A stretch of DNA of 64,000 nt from Candidatus Poribacteria bacterium (GTDB taxonomy: Bacteria; Poribacteria; WGA-4E; WGA-3G). Position numbers and translations under genes: made by a program. The DNA is taken from NCBI GenBank assembly GCA_028824685.1, contig JAPPCZ010000044.1, positions 1 through 64,000 of the forward strand, read 5' to 3'. This document shows positions 1 through 7,282 of this stretch, in pieces (within the stretch, counting starts at the first letter, position 1; each line of letters opens with the position of its first letter). The notes below the pieces were generated by a model. It was not told the DNA's origin, did not search any database, and saw only the letters and a program-made list of their open reading frames with translations.

Positions 1-286
1 CCCTACGGGGCTCAAGAGATGGATTATCCGTTTTCTATAAACATACCGCCCCTACCAAATCAACGCTATGAATGCCTTTATGGCATTCAGCGGGGCTCAA
101 GAAGGTTTTCCCTGTTTGAAAATTGCTTGAGTTGACACTTATGGGTAGAGCACAGCGAAACCCACATAGGTGTAAACTTAAGAGATAAATCCGTTGTGGC
201 AGTGTCTTCAGTCCCGTAGGGACGATATGTTTATAGCAGAAAGTGTTACCTCTTCATTAGTCCCGTAGGGGCGATATGTTTATAAC
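1..286. repeat. Family-1 palindromic repeat array, locus A
   Basis: This gene-free stretch holds several copies of a roughly 30-bp unit whose core is GTCCCGTAGGGACGATATGT. Reverse copies lie at 1-16 and about 36-101, and forward copies at about 206-236 and 256-285. The second reverse copy is interrupted at 56-91 by a 36-bp palindrome. Between them, near 145-167, is a short palindrome around TGGGTAGAGCACAGCGAAACCCA-like sequence. The same arrays recur near 15.6, 44.0 and 52.9 kb. No coding signal is seen. Confidence 0.8.
56..91 (-). repeat. 36-bp palindromic element inside a family-1 repeat
   Basis: The element has arms GAATGCC and GGCATTC around TTTAT, and an AAATCAACG end. It splits a family-1 unit between CCCTAC and GGGG. 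An almost identical copy interrupts the family-1 unit at 15717-15752 at the same point, and another sits in a different repeat family at 3989-4024. Confidence 0.75.
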
Positions 287-406
287 ACTAATGCAAATAT
301 ATGTGAAGACCAACAAAACATATTGTTAACTGGCACAAGTCGTAAGATTTGTAATTTTGATGTGTTTATGCTACAATAGCACTATTACATATCAAGGAGG
401 CTAAAA

Positions 407-1039
407 ATGGCAAAGATTAATACACTTGTTTTCGCAGGCGGCGCAATTCATAACTGGAAAGGCTGCAGCGAAGAAATTGTCAAAGTACTCTCACAGCGAG
501 ATGAATTTGAGATTACGACTGTTGAGGACGATCTCGACGCTCTGGTATCACCCAACTTAGATCCGTACGACCTCATCGTTTTTTATTATACGGTTGGCGA
601 AATTTCGGATGCACAGAAGAACGGGTTGCTAAACTATGTCGCTTCAGGAAAAGGTTATGTCGGCATACATTCAGCTGCCGATTCTTTCCGTGGATGCCCA
701 GAATATCGTTCTATGGTCGGTGGATACTTTACCACACATCCACGCTATCGTGACTATCAGGTTAGTATAGTGGATGGTGAACATGAAATCACAGAGGGAC
801 TTGACGAATTCGTCGTGACGGATGAACAATACATCCTCGATTACGATCCACGAAATCATGTGCTTGCTTCAGCGTTGTGGAAAGGTGAAGCAATGCCGGT
901 TGCATGGACAAAGAATTGGGGTGAAGGTAAAGTGTTCTACCTTGCCCTTGGACACGATCCAGCAGCATGTCAACATGAGATGTTCAGTACCCTTCTCCAG
1001 CGTGGTGCGGTTTGGGCAGGCACCAACGGCGGAGAATAA
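407..1039 (+). CDS. ThuA-like domain protein
   Basis: This 210-residue protein fits the ThuA (trehalose-utilisation) family, a glutamine-amidotransferase-like flavodoxin fold common in sugar-catabolic loci. It shows the family's central GYVGIHSAADSF segment (about residues 83-94) and a C-terminal PVAWTKNWGEGKVFYLALGH segment ending in the characteristic Gly-His. The family's reaction is not established, so only a role in carbohydrate metabolism can be suggested. The start is fixed by an AAGGAGG ribosome site about 8 bases upstream of the ATG. It stands alone, with a repeat array upstream and small genes downstream. No signal peptide is seen, so it is probably cytoplasmic. Confidence 0.85.
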   Translation: MAKINTLVFAGGAIHNWKGCSEEIVKVLSQRDEFEITTVEDDLDALVSPNLDPYDLIVFYYTVGEISDAQKNGLLNYVASGKGYVGIHSAADSFRGCPEYRSMVGGYFTTHPRYRDYQVSIVDGEHEITEGLDEFVVTDEQYILDYDPRNHVLASALWKGEAMPVAWTKNWGEGKVFYLALGHDPAACQHEMFSTLLQRGAVWAGTNGGE

Positions 1040-1200
1040 TTCGTTACTTCACATGGTAACCTTTCCCTGGTAGGCGAGGTTTCCTAACCTCGCTGTTATA
1101 GCGTATAGTTGATTCAAAATCTACATAGATACAAACCCAATCAGCAAAATAGACGTATAGGCGGTTTTCACATCCGCCTATACATTAAACTTTCAATTCA

Positions 1201-1230
1201 TGTCCTGCGGGGAGACGCAAAACCCCCGCA
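1201..1230 (+). repeat. Hairpin element, first copy
   Basis: A 7-bp GC stem, TGCGGGG (1206-1212) with CCCCGCA (1224-1230), closes a loop AGACGCAAAAC. The same sequence recurs at 1627-1655. Each copy ends shortly before the ribosome site of a small gene. It could be an mRNA leader structure or a recombination or repeat boundary. Confidence 0.7.
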
Positions 1231-1248
1231 CGAATAGGAGTAATGGTA

Positions 1249-1608
1249 ATGAAAAACATTGTAAAAAGTGTAATGAAAAATACTGTAAAAAGCGTAACGA
1301 AAAACACTGTAAGAAAACATATTTTAGATTTCTTTACAGAAAGAGAACAAAATAAGTTAAAGGTTAATTTTAACGTTGAGTTAGGAGTAGAATTAGAATT
1401 TGATATATCTAATTTTAGAAATACGTATTTGAATGTTTGGGGCAAAATACGTGGCGTAAAAAGTGAACTTAATATTGCTTTAGAGAAATTAAGTAAAGAA
1501 GGAGATATTGAAAAAGTAAACCCAGATAAAAAGAATAGTTTATGGCGTGTGATTCCAAATAGTCCTCTATACAACGAAATAACTACTTTTTGGATTAGAA
1601 AAAAGTAA
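1249..1608 (+). CDS. Small AT-rich hypothetical protein, winged-helix-like C terminus
   Basis: I do not recognise this roughly 119-residue protein. Its first 24 residues are three copies of an 8-residue unit (MKNIVKSV, MKNTVKSV, TKNTVRKH), encoded by a 24-bp tandem repeat at 1249-1320. The C-terminal half (ELNIALEKLSKEGDIEKV, then SLWRVIP) reads like the recognition helix and wing of a small winged-helix domain, but this is weak. The start at 1249 is preferred over ATG 1243 because the AGGAG site then lies about 8 bases upstream. The gene is visibly richer in A+T than its neighbours and is bracketed by two copies of one hairpin, so it may be a transferred cassette. Confidence 0.5.
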   Translation: MKNIVKSVMKNTVKSVTKNTVRKHILDFFTEREQNKLKVNFNVELGVELEFDISNFRNTYLNVWGKIRGVKSELNIALEKLSKEGDIEKVNPDKKNSLWRVIPNSPLYNEITTFWIRKK

Positions 1609-1626
1609 TTATCCCTTATTGAATCA

Positions 1627-1655
1627 CGTCCTGCGGGGAGACGCAAAACCCCGCA
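1627..1655 (+). repeat. Hairpin element, second copy
   Basis: This is the second copy of the hairpin at 1201-1230, with the same TGCGGGG/CCCCGCA stem and AGACGCAAAA loop. It ends 21 bases before the start of the next gene, whose ribosome site AAAGGAGG follows the stem. Confidence 0.7.
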
Positions 1656-1675
1656 CTAACAAAGGAGGTAAAAGT

Positions 1676-2242
1676 ATGCAATTACAATTTCCTAAATCTG
1701 ATATACCGAGATTCGCAAAGAAGTATTGTGAATGCTTTTTTACTGGTAATCCTTCAACACAAGCCGAACGTGAGAAGAAACTAATCGCTATGAGAGACGA
1801 GGTATCTGAACAGGGATATCTTGACATAGACATATTGCAAAAGGTTGCCACATGGCTAAAGGTCCAAAACGTTAGACGTATTGAAAATAATAATTCTGAA
1901 AACGACGTAATAGAAAGAACGCACGAAGCATTGCAAAATGGAGACGAACCCGTGTTGGCTCGTCCTCGTCAGGATGGTGGTCTGTATGGTGTCGGACCTG
2001 TCGTTGCCACAGCGATACTTCATTTCTTTCACAAAGACCCATATCCAATTCTTAGTCGGTATTCAGTGAAGTCTTTTGGAGAAGAAGAGAGATACAACGA
2101 TTCATTAAATTACTGGCAAGAATATGTGACGTTCTGGCAAGAATACGTGACGGATTGTAGAACCCTTGCGGAAAGTGCCACTTTTGAGGAGATGCGGACA
2201 TTAGATCGGGCACTCTGGTGGTATGCAAATAGGGAGGTATAG
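1676..2242 (+). CDS. Hypothetical protein with helix-hairpin-helix-like segment
   Basis: This 188-residue protein has no assignment I can make firmly. Residues about 104-125 (LYGVGPVVATAILHFFHKD) resemble the helix-hairpin-helix segment of HhH-GPD base-excision glycosylases, where a GVG turn is followed by an Ala-rich helix. The catalytic Asp that normally follows is not evident (PILSRYSVKSF), so enzyme activity is doubtful. A short internal duplication, WQEYVT repeated twice, lies near residues 146-158. The start at 1676 is chosen because a strong AAAGGAGG site is 5-6 bases upstream. It may be co-transcribed with the preceding small gene. Confidence 0.5.
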   Translation: MQLQFPKSDIPRFAKKYCECFFTGNPSTQAEREKKLIAMRDEVSEQGYLDIDILQKVATWLKVQNVRRIENNNSENDVIERTHEALQNGDEPVLARPRQDGGLYGVGPVVATAILHFFHKDPYPILSRYSVKSFGEEERYNDSLNYWQEYVTFWQEYVTDCRTLAESATFEEMRTLDRALWWYANREV

Positions 2243-2253
2243 GATTATCCAAA

Positions 2254-3843
2254 ATGTTTAGAAACCTTATTTTCACACCAATAGCCCTTTTCCTGATACT
2301 CAGTATCACCGTGACCGCGTCTGCACACCCCGCCACCTTTCCATTCCCCGAAGATGTCAACGCAGACGGCATCGTCAATATCCAAGATTTAGTGCGGGTC
2401 GCCGCTGCCTTTGGCACCGCTTCCGCTGATGCCGATGTCAATGCCGATGGTCGCATAGATATATTAGACCTTGTGCGTGTGGCTAACGCCTTTGGACAAA
2501 CAGAACAGATAGACGATTCCACCTATCACGATATTCAGCATTATATCTTTGATAAAAGTTGTGTCAATACAGCGTGTCACGGCACACCGGCAAACGCGGG
2601 TGGTTTAAACCTCGCTTATACCAATTCCTATCAGCATTTAGTTGGACAAACACCGAAAAACCCTGCAGCAGCCGCAGCGGGTATGCAGTTAGTAGACGCG
2701 GGTAATCCTGATAATAGTTTCCTCCTCACAAAACTAATGGGATTCGAAGCCGTCGCACTAGGTCAACGCATGCCGTTTGGTCAAGGTAAACTCCATGATG
2801 CCAAAATAGCAGCAATTCGGACATGGATCACTGCAGGTGCACCACAAAAAGAGAAACTTACGGGCATCGGAGACCTCGCCGTGCTGCGGGACCCAGAAGA
2901 AACATTCCACGCACCAGCACCGCCACCACTCGGACAAGGCTATCAGATACATTTACCGCCCTTCAAAATTGAACCCGGTAAAGAGTTGGAAGTGTTCTAC
3001 GCCACACAGATCACCGATGAAAACGGACAGACCCCACAAGGCGATATTTTCGTCAACGGCTATGATATCTATTACCCGACAGGGAGCCATCATTTTATCC
3101 TTTACCGAGTCACCCGGTTAGGCGTGCGTCACGGATTACTTGAGGAAAATGTAGTACCGGGCATCGGTGTCAACCCTGAAGATACTTTTAGAGTGGTCAA
3201 TTCCGAAGAATCGGAAACATCCGGGCATCACGACCTATTGGATCGCTTACCCGTCATCGGTTCGCAGCGTGCCGGGAAATCTATCCGTTTCCCCGAAGGT
3301 ATCGCACTTCGGCTATCCGGTGATACTATTTTTGATATGAACTCGCATTATGTCAACTTGTTAGGCACAGAAACACTTATCGGTGAGACGTATGTCAATC
3401 TGTGGACACTCCCACCAGAAGCAGTGAAATACGAGGCGAAAAAGTTTGCTGCCTCTAACAAGGATATAAACGTCCCGCCACAAACAACGCGCATGGTAGA
3501 AGGTGAATGGCGCGTTTCAGATGCGTTAAAACTGTTGAGTCGACAAGGATACCGCGACATCACAGGACTCAACGTATTTCAGGTCACCTCGCACATGCAT
3601 CGGCATGGCGAGTTATTTGAAGTCTATCATATCTCTACAGATGCGTTGCTGCATAAAAGCGTGGCTTATGACAATGCCCCGGTGGATCAGTTCAATCCAC
3701 CGCTAAAACTGTCCGTTGGAGATGGACTGCGCTTTGAATGCACTCATTCCAATTTTGATACAGATAAACCGATCCGATATGGCGTGACTTCTGAAGACGA
3801 AATGGCGATTATGTTCGGCTTTTACTATGTTGATGCACAATAA
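2254..3843 (+). CDS. Secreted dockerin-cytochrome-copper monooxygenase-like fusion
   Basis: A signal peptide (residues 1-24, ending TASAHP) is followed by a type I dockerin pair (DVNADGIVNIQDLVRV and DVNADGRIDILDLVRV, about 29-77). Next is a cytochrome c-like domain with a C-x4-C-H heme motif (CVNTACHG, about 105-112) and a candidate Met ligand in GQRMPFG. The C-terminal half resembles copper type II ascorbate-dependent monooxygenases (PHM/DBH family): it has HHF, a HMHRHG motif and a DEM motif close to the end, which supply His and Met copper ligands in that family. The expected role is extracytoplasmic oxidation, with the heme possibly delivering electrons. The substrate is unknown. The dockerin implies a possible cohesin partner, but none is in the window. 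Confidence 0.75.
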   Translation: MFRNLIFTPIALFLILSITVTASAHPATFPFPEDVNADGIVNIQDLVRVAAAFGTASADADVNADGRIDILDLVRVANAFGQTEQIDDSTYHDIQHYIFDKSCVNTACHGTPANAGGLNLAYTNSYQHLVGQTPKNPAAAAAGMQLVDAGNPDNSFLLTKLMGFEAVALGQRMPFGQGKLHDAKIAAIRTWITAGAPQKEKLTGIGDLAVLRDPEETFHAPAPPPLGQGYQIHLPPFKIEPGKELEVFYATQITDENGQTPQGDIFVNGYDIYYPTGSHHFILYRVTRLGVRHGLLEENVVPGIGVNPEDTFRVVNSEESETSGHHDLLDRLPVIGSQRAGKSIRFPEGIALRLSGDTIFDMNSHYVNLLGTETLIGETYVNLWTLPPEAVKYEAKKFAASNKDINVPPQTTRMVEGEWRVSDALKLLSRQGYRDITGLNVFQVTSHMHRHGELFEVYHISTDALLHKSVAYDNAPVDQFNPPLKLSVGDGLRFECTHSNFDTDKPIRYGVTSEDEMAIMFGFYYVDAQ

Positions 3844-3942
3844 AGGAGTTAAAGGAATCTCCATGAATTTTCCGAATGAGTTATTATATTATTGCGTTGT
3901 GCTAATGCTTTGTCAAATGATAATTGCGGGGTTTTGAAAATA

Positions 3943-4046
3943 TTCGGGAATCGGAGTTCCCTCCTACAATAGATAAGATTTCTGTAGGCGGTGAATGCCT
4001 AAATGGCATTCATACCGTTGATTTCGATCTCCGAATCGCGACCTAT
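3943..4046. repeat. Family-3 inverted repeat, interrupted by 36-bp element
   Basis: A left copy (GGGAATCGGAGTTCCCTCC, then TACA) and a right copy (CGATCTCCGAATCGCGACC) form the family-3 imperfect palindrome that recurs near 14.1, 34.7, 47.6, 48.5 and 62.8 kb. The right copy is split between TGTAGG and CGATCT by a 36-bp palindrome at 3989-4024. No gene is supported in 3844-4137. Confidence 0.75.
3989..4024 (+). repeat. 36-bp palindromic element inside a family-3 repeat
   Basis: Arms GAATGCC and GGCATTC enclose TAAAT, and the element ends CCGTTGATTT. It is the reverse-orientation equivalent of the element at 56-91 and 15717-15752, but it lies in a different host repeat. Confidence 0.75.
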
Positions 4047-4137
4047 AAAATAAATGTAGACAGAACAATAGGCGGTTTCATATCCGTCTATACACTATTG
4101 CGTATACCTCTGAGAACAATCTGTTTCCCAACACAAG

Positions 4138-4761
4138 ATGAAGCAGAAAATTACAGATATTCAGCCACATAATAAATTTCCTTCACATCATCAACTCTTT
4201 TTAGACAAGAAACCTTTTGTCATAATTCCCTCAAAACTTGTTGAAAATTTAGGGTTGCGAGTCGGTTTAGAAATTGAATCGCAGACGATTGAGAAACTTA
4301 TCGCAGCAGACGAAGCGATGCGTGCTAAAAACTTTGCGCTTAATATATTACGCGAAAACATCTACAGCAAAACTCAGATGACACAGCAGCTTGAACGGGA
4401 AGGGTTTAAAGAACAAACGGTTGAAACAATCATCATTGAATTAATTAATTCAGGACATATTCGAGACAGACTATTCGCCGAGAAATGGATACAACGAAGA
4501 CAAAAATCAAACCCTCGCGGGCGAACAGTGCTAAAACAGGAACTGATTGAGAAAGGCGTTGATCCAAAAACGGCAGAACAGGTTTTAGCTGAGGTTAAGG
4601 TTGAAGACGAGAAAAAGTTAGCATTGCAAATTGCTCAAAAACGCGCAAAACAGTACAAGCGTTTGCCAATACATGTTGCTAAACGTAGGCTACACGGATT
4701 TCTGGCACGGCGTGGTTTTGAATCAGAAACTATTATGCAAGTGATTGAAAAGGTTTTATGA
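4138..4761 (+). CDS. recX: RecX family regulatory protein
   Basis: RecX binds RecA filaments and modulates recombination and SOS induction. The 207-residue protein has the family's three-helix repeats: AMRAKNFALNILRENIYSKT with a following GF-x-x-x-x-V-x-x-I-I unit (about 60-105), then RDRLFAEKWIQRRQ and the Gly-Arg region NPRGRTVLKQEL (about 123-134), then a third repeat ending RRGFESETIMQVIEKVL. An N-terminal stretch (about 1-55) precedes the RecX domain. recA is not in the window. No clear ribosome site precedes the ATG, so the start is uncertain. The C-terminal third is duplicated downstream at 6910-7194. Confidence 0.85.
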   Translation: MKQKITDIQPHNKFPSHHQLFLDKKPFVIIPSKLVENLGLRVGLEIESQTIEKLIAADEAMRAKNFALNILRENIYSKTQMTQQLEREGFKEQTVETIIIELINSGHIRDRLFAEKWIQRRQKSNPRGRTVLKQELIEKGVDPKTAEQVLAEVKVEDEKKLALQIAQKRAKQYKRLPIHVAKRRLHGFLARRGFESETIMQVIEKVL

Positions 4762-4849
4762 TTTGATAAGTACGCTTTGCAAACGCGATGATTGATTGTA
4801 TCGCTTGTTGTAAAATCTACTAAAAACGATTGTGAAAAGGAGTATTATT

Positions 4850-6853
4850 ATGAAACAGAATAGTAAATTTTTGTGGATATCACTCGTTTTAACGGTTCTG
4901 CTGTCTTGTACACAGAATCTGGAACAGATTACCGAAAAGGTGAGAAACGCGACAGTTCGCATTGAAAATACGACAGGAAGTCGGGGCAGCGGTTTCTTTG
5001 TAGCAGCTGATAAGATTGTGACCAACATCCATGTTGTTGACGAAGCCGAAACTGTTCTCGTTTATGGAAATTTTGGTAAAGAAGTTTATCTTTCTATAGT
5101 TGAAAAGGTAATAGCATCAGATCCTAAAAATGACTTGGTGATTCTTCAGGTAGCGAGTCCTCTGAATGGAACGCCACTCTCCATTGGTAATAGTCGGATA
5201 GGCGAACCGATTTTTGTGGCAGGGTACAAAGATGGAAAATACAAGGTTACTGGAGGAATAGTCTATGGCATCAACGATAAGAGAATCCGACACGATGCTA
5301 AGACTTCTCCTGGTCGTAGTGGGGGACCCGTACTGAACATAAAAGGTGAAGTCATAGGAATTACTGTTACTGTTAGTGGAAATGGGGCTAATGCAGCACC
5401 ATCCAATGCCATACCTTCCAACATTCTCAAGGCATTGATGAGCAAATCCAAGTCTGGACAAGGACAAAGTTTGGATGAATGGCAAAAAGAGGATTTTGTC
5501 CGCGCCTATGGTGAATACTCGTCAGGTACTGATAAGGTTGTAAATAGTAAATACGATGAGGCAATAGAAGACTATACTAAAGCCGTTAAGTTATTCCCAG
5601 ATTTCGCTGATGCCTACAGAAACCGTGGGGTAACGAGATATTGGCTCGGTAATTCGTGTAGGAAAAATGGTGATGTGAAGAAAGCACGGAGCTTATATGG
5701 AGAGGCTATAAACGACTTGACTAAAAACTTGGATGATGCTTATGACTACTACCAGTTAGCGAATGTGAAGTCCGATCTTGGTCATTTGGAGGTCAAGGAT
5801 GGGAATGTAGACAAAGCAATAAAACACTATCGGGATGCTATCATTAATTATGGTGCCTCTATTGAAATGCAAAACCCCGATTTTCCTATCGTTCTTGAAT
5901 CAGCATACTTCTGGCGCGCTGTAGCAAATCTCCGCCTTAGTCACTTAAAAGGCCAATCAGGGGATAGCAATAAAACTTGGGATGAAGGAGTAGAAGACTT
6001 GACTCAAGCCGTTAAACTTGGGATACGCCATGCTGATATCTTTAAACCAGACTCTAACAGTGCTGATGATCATTATATCCGAGGACTTATGGAACTTCTA
6101 CTTGGTCAGTTCAATGCGAATTCTAGAAATAGATCAATGGTAGATAAACACTATCAAGAAGTTTTCAAGTATTATGACGAGGCTACAAAGTTGAATCCGA
6201 ATGATGCGGACTTCTATTATGATAGTGCTATCAATATGTTAAACCCAAATGATGTCAATACCTACCAGATACGCGCCTATACCTACCAGATACGGGGGAT
6301 GCTGAAGTTTCTTCGTGGCAAATCCGTTGCCAATCCAGGAGATATAGTAAAAGTTCGGCTGCATTATCAAGAAGCCATTGAGGATTATCAAGAAGCCATT
6401 GAGGATTATCAAGAAGCCATAAAACGATACAGAAAAGCAGTTGAAGATAATTCAAGTTATATCGTATCAGCCAACGGCAATATGGCATATACCTACAGCA
6501 ACATGGCTTATACAAAGGTTCTTCTCGGAAAATATTTTGAATCTGAGGGTGAGAAAAGAAGTCTGGAGCAAGCTCAAAGTCTGTATAAAGAAGCAATAGA
6601 TGACAGTACTAAAGCGATAGATATGGATCAAAACAATGCTTCTGCCTACAATGCTCGTGGTGCTGCAAAAGCAGCTATTGAAGATTATGACGGGGCAATT
6701 TCCGATCTGAGTAAAGCCATTGAACTAAACCCCAAATTTGCCGAAGTCTACCGGGAACGGGGACGTGTCTGGGAGAAAATCGGGCAGCAGAAAAAGGCAG
6801 AGGCAGACTTTAAGAAAGCGAAGGAGTTGGATCCAGATATCGAAACCAAGTGA
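4850..6853 (+). CDS. Trypsin-like protease lipoprotein with TPR repeats, copy 1
   Basis: This is a predicted lipoprotein (lipobox LLSC, Cys20) with an HtrA/trypsin-like serine protease domain. Visible triad residues are His61 (TNIHVV), Asp95 (DPKNDLVIL) and Ser157 (GRSGGP). About 400 residues of TPR-type helical repeats follow and end in KAKELDPDIETK. It probably acts at the envelope, with the TPRs recruiting partners or substrates; no PDZ domain is seen. The start at 4850 follows an AAAGGAG site and is preferred to GTG 4832. Short in-frame tandem duplications occur in the TPR region (21-bp units at about 6365-6420 and an 18-bp unit at about 6260-6295). A diverged second copy follows at 7283. 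Confidence 0.8.
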   Translation: MKQNSKFLWISLVLTVLLSCTQNLEQITEKVRNATVRIENTTGSRGSGFFVAADKIVTNIHVVDEAETVLVYGNFGKEVYLSIVEKVIASDPKNDLVILQVASPLNGTPLSIGNSRIGEPIFVAGYKDGKYKVTGGIVYGINDKRIRHDAKTSPGRSGGPVLNIKGEVIGITVTVSGNGANAAPSNAIPSNILKALMSKSKSGQGQSLDEWQKEDFVRAYGEYSSGTDKVVNSKYDEAIEDYTKAVKLFPDFADAYRNRGVTRYWLGNSCRKNGDVKKARSLYGEAINDLTKNLDDAYDYYQLANVKSDLGHLEVKDGNVDKAIKHYRDAIINYGASIEMQNPDFPIVLESAYFWRAVANLRLSHLKGQSGDSNKTWDEGVEDLTQAVKLGIRHADIFKPDSNSADDHYIRGLMELLLGQFNANSRNRSMVDKHYQEVFKYYDEATKLNPNDADFYYDSAINMLNPNDVNTYQIRAYTYQIRGMLKFLRGKSVANPGDIVKVRLHYQEAIEDYQEAIEDYQEAIKRYRKAVEDNSSYIVSANGNMAYTYSNMAYTKVLLGKYFESEGEKRSLEQAQSLYKEAIDDSTKAIDMDQNNASAYNARGAAKAAIEDYDGAISDLSKAIELNPKFAEVYRERGRVWEKIGQQKKAEADFKKAKELDPDIETK

Positions 6854-6909
6854 GACGGACATAAAAATTTCGAACCTTAATGTGTGTTCTAAAGTAGTAG
6901 GTACGCTCT

Positions 6910-7194
6910 ATGGGTTTGGGTAAGTGGATTAAAGAGAAGTCAAACCCTCGCGGGCGAACAGTGTTAAAACAGGAACTCGTTGAGAAAGGCGTTGATCCAG
7001 AAACAGCAGAACAGGTTTTAGCTGAAGTTAAAACTGACGACGAGGCAAGGTTAGCACTACAAATTGCTCGTAAACGCGTAAAACAGTATAGACGTTTACC
7101 AATTCAGGTTGCTAAACGGAGATTACACGGATTTTTGGCACGGCGGGGTTTTGAATCAGAAGCTATTATGCAAGTGATTGAAAAGGTTTTATGA
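6910..7194 (+). pseudogene. Truncated recX copy (C-terminal fragment)
   Basis: From NPRGRTVLKQEL to RRGFESEAIMQVIEKVL this 94-residue reading frame repeats the last 85 or so residues of the RecX protein encoded at 4138-4761, with scattered conservative changes. The first 9 residues come from the duplication junction. It lacks the first RecX repeats. It is best read as a by-product of the tandem duplication that also copied the downstream lipoprotein gene, although the frame is still open. Confidence 0.7.
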
Positions 7195-7282
7195 TTTGAT
7201 AAGTACGCTTTGCAAACGCGATGATTGATTGTATCGCTTGTTGTAAAATCTACTAAAAACGATTGTGAAAAGGAGTATTATT

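Noticed and set aside
1185..1646. Minus-strand reading frame of 153 codons
   Set aside because: It is antisense to the small gene at 1249-1608, consists of hydrophobic low-complexity repeats that mirror the Lys-rich repeat, and runs through both hairpins.
3924..4172. Plus-strand reading frame of 82 codons
   Set aside because: It lies wholly over the family-3 repeat and 36-bp element; its sequence is translated repeat.
6910..7194. A second functional recX gene
   Set aside because: Only the C-terminal part is present and it begins exactly at the tandem duplication junction.
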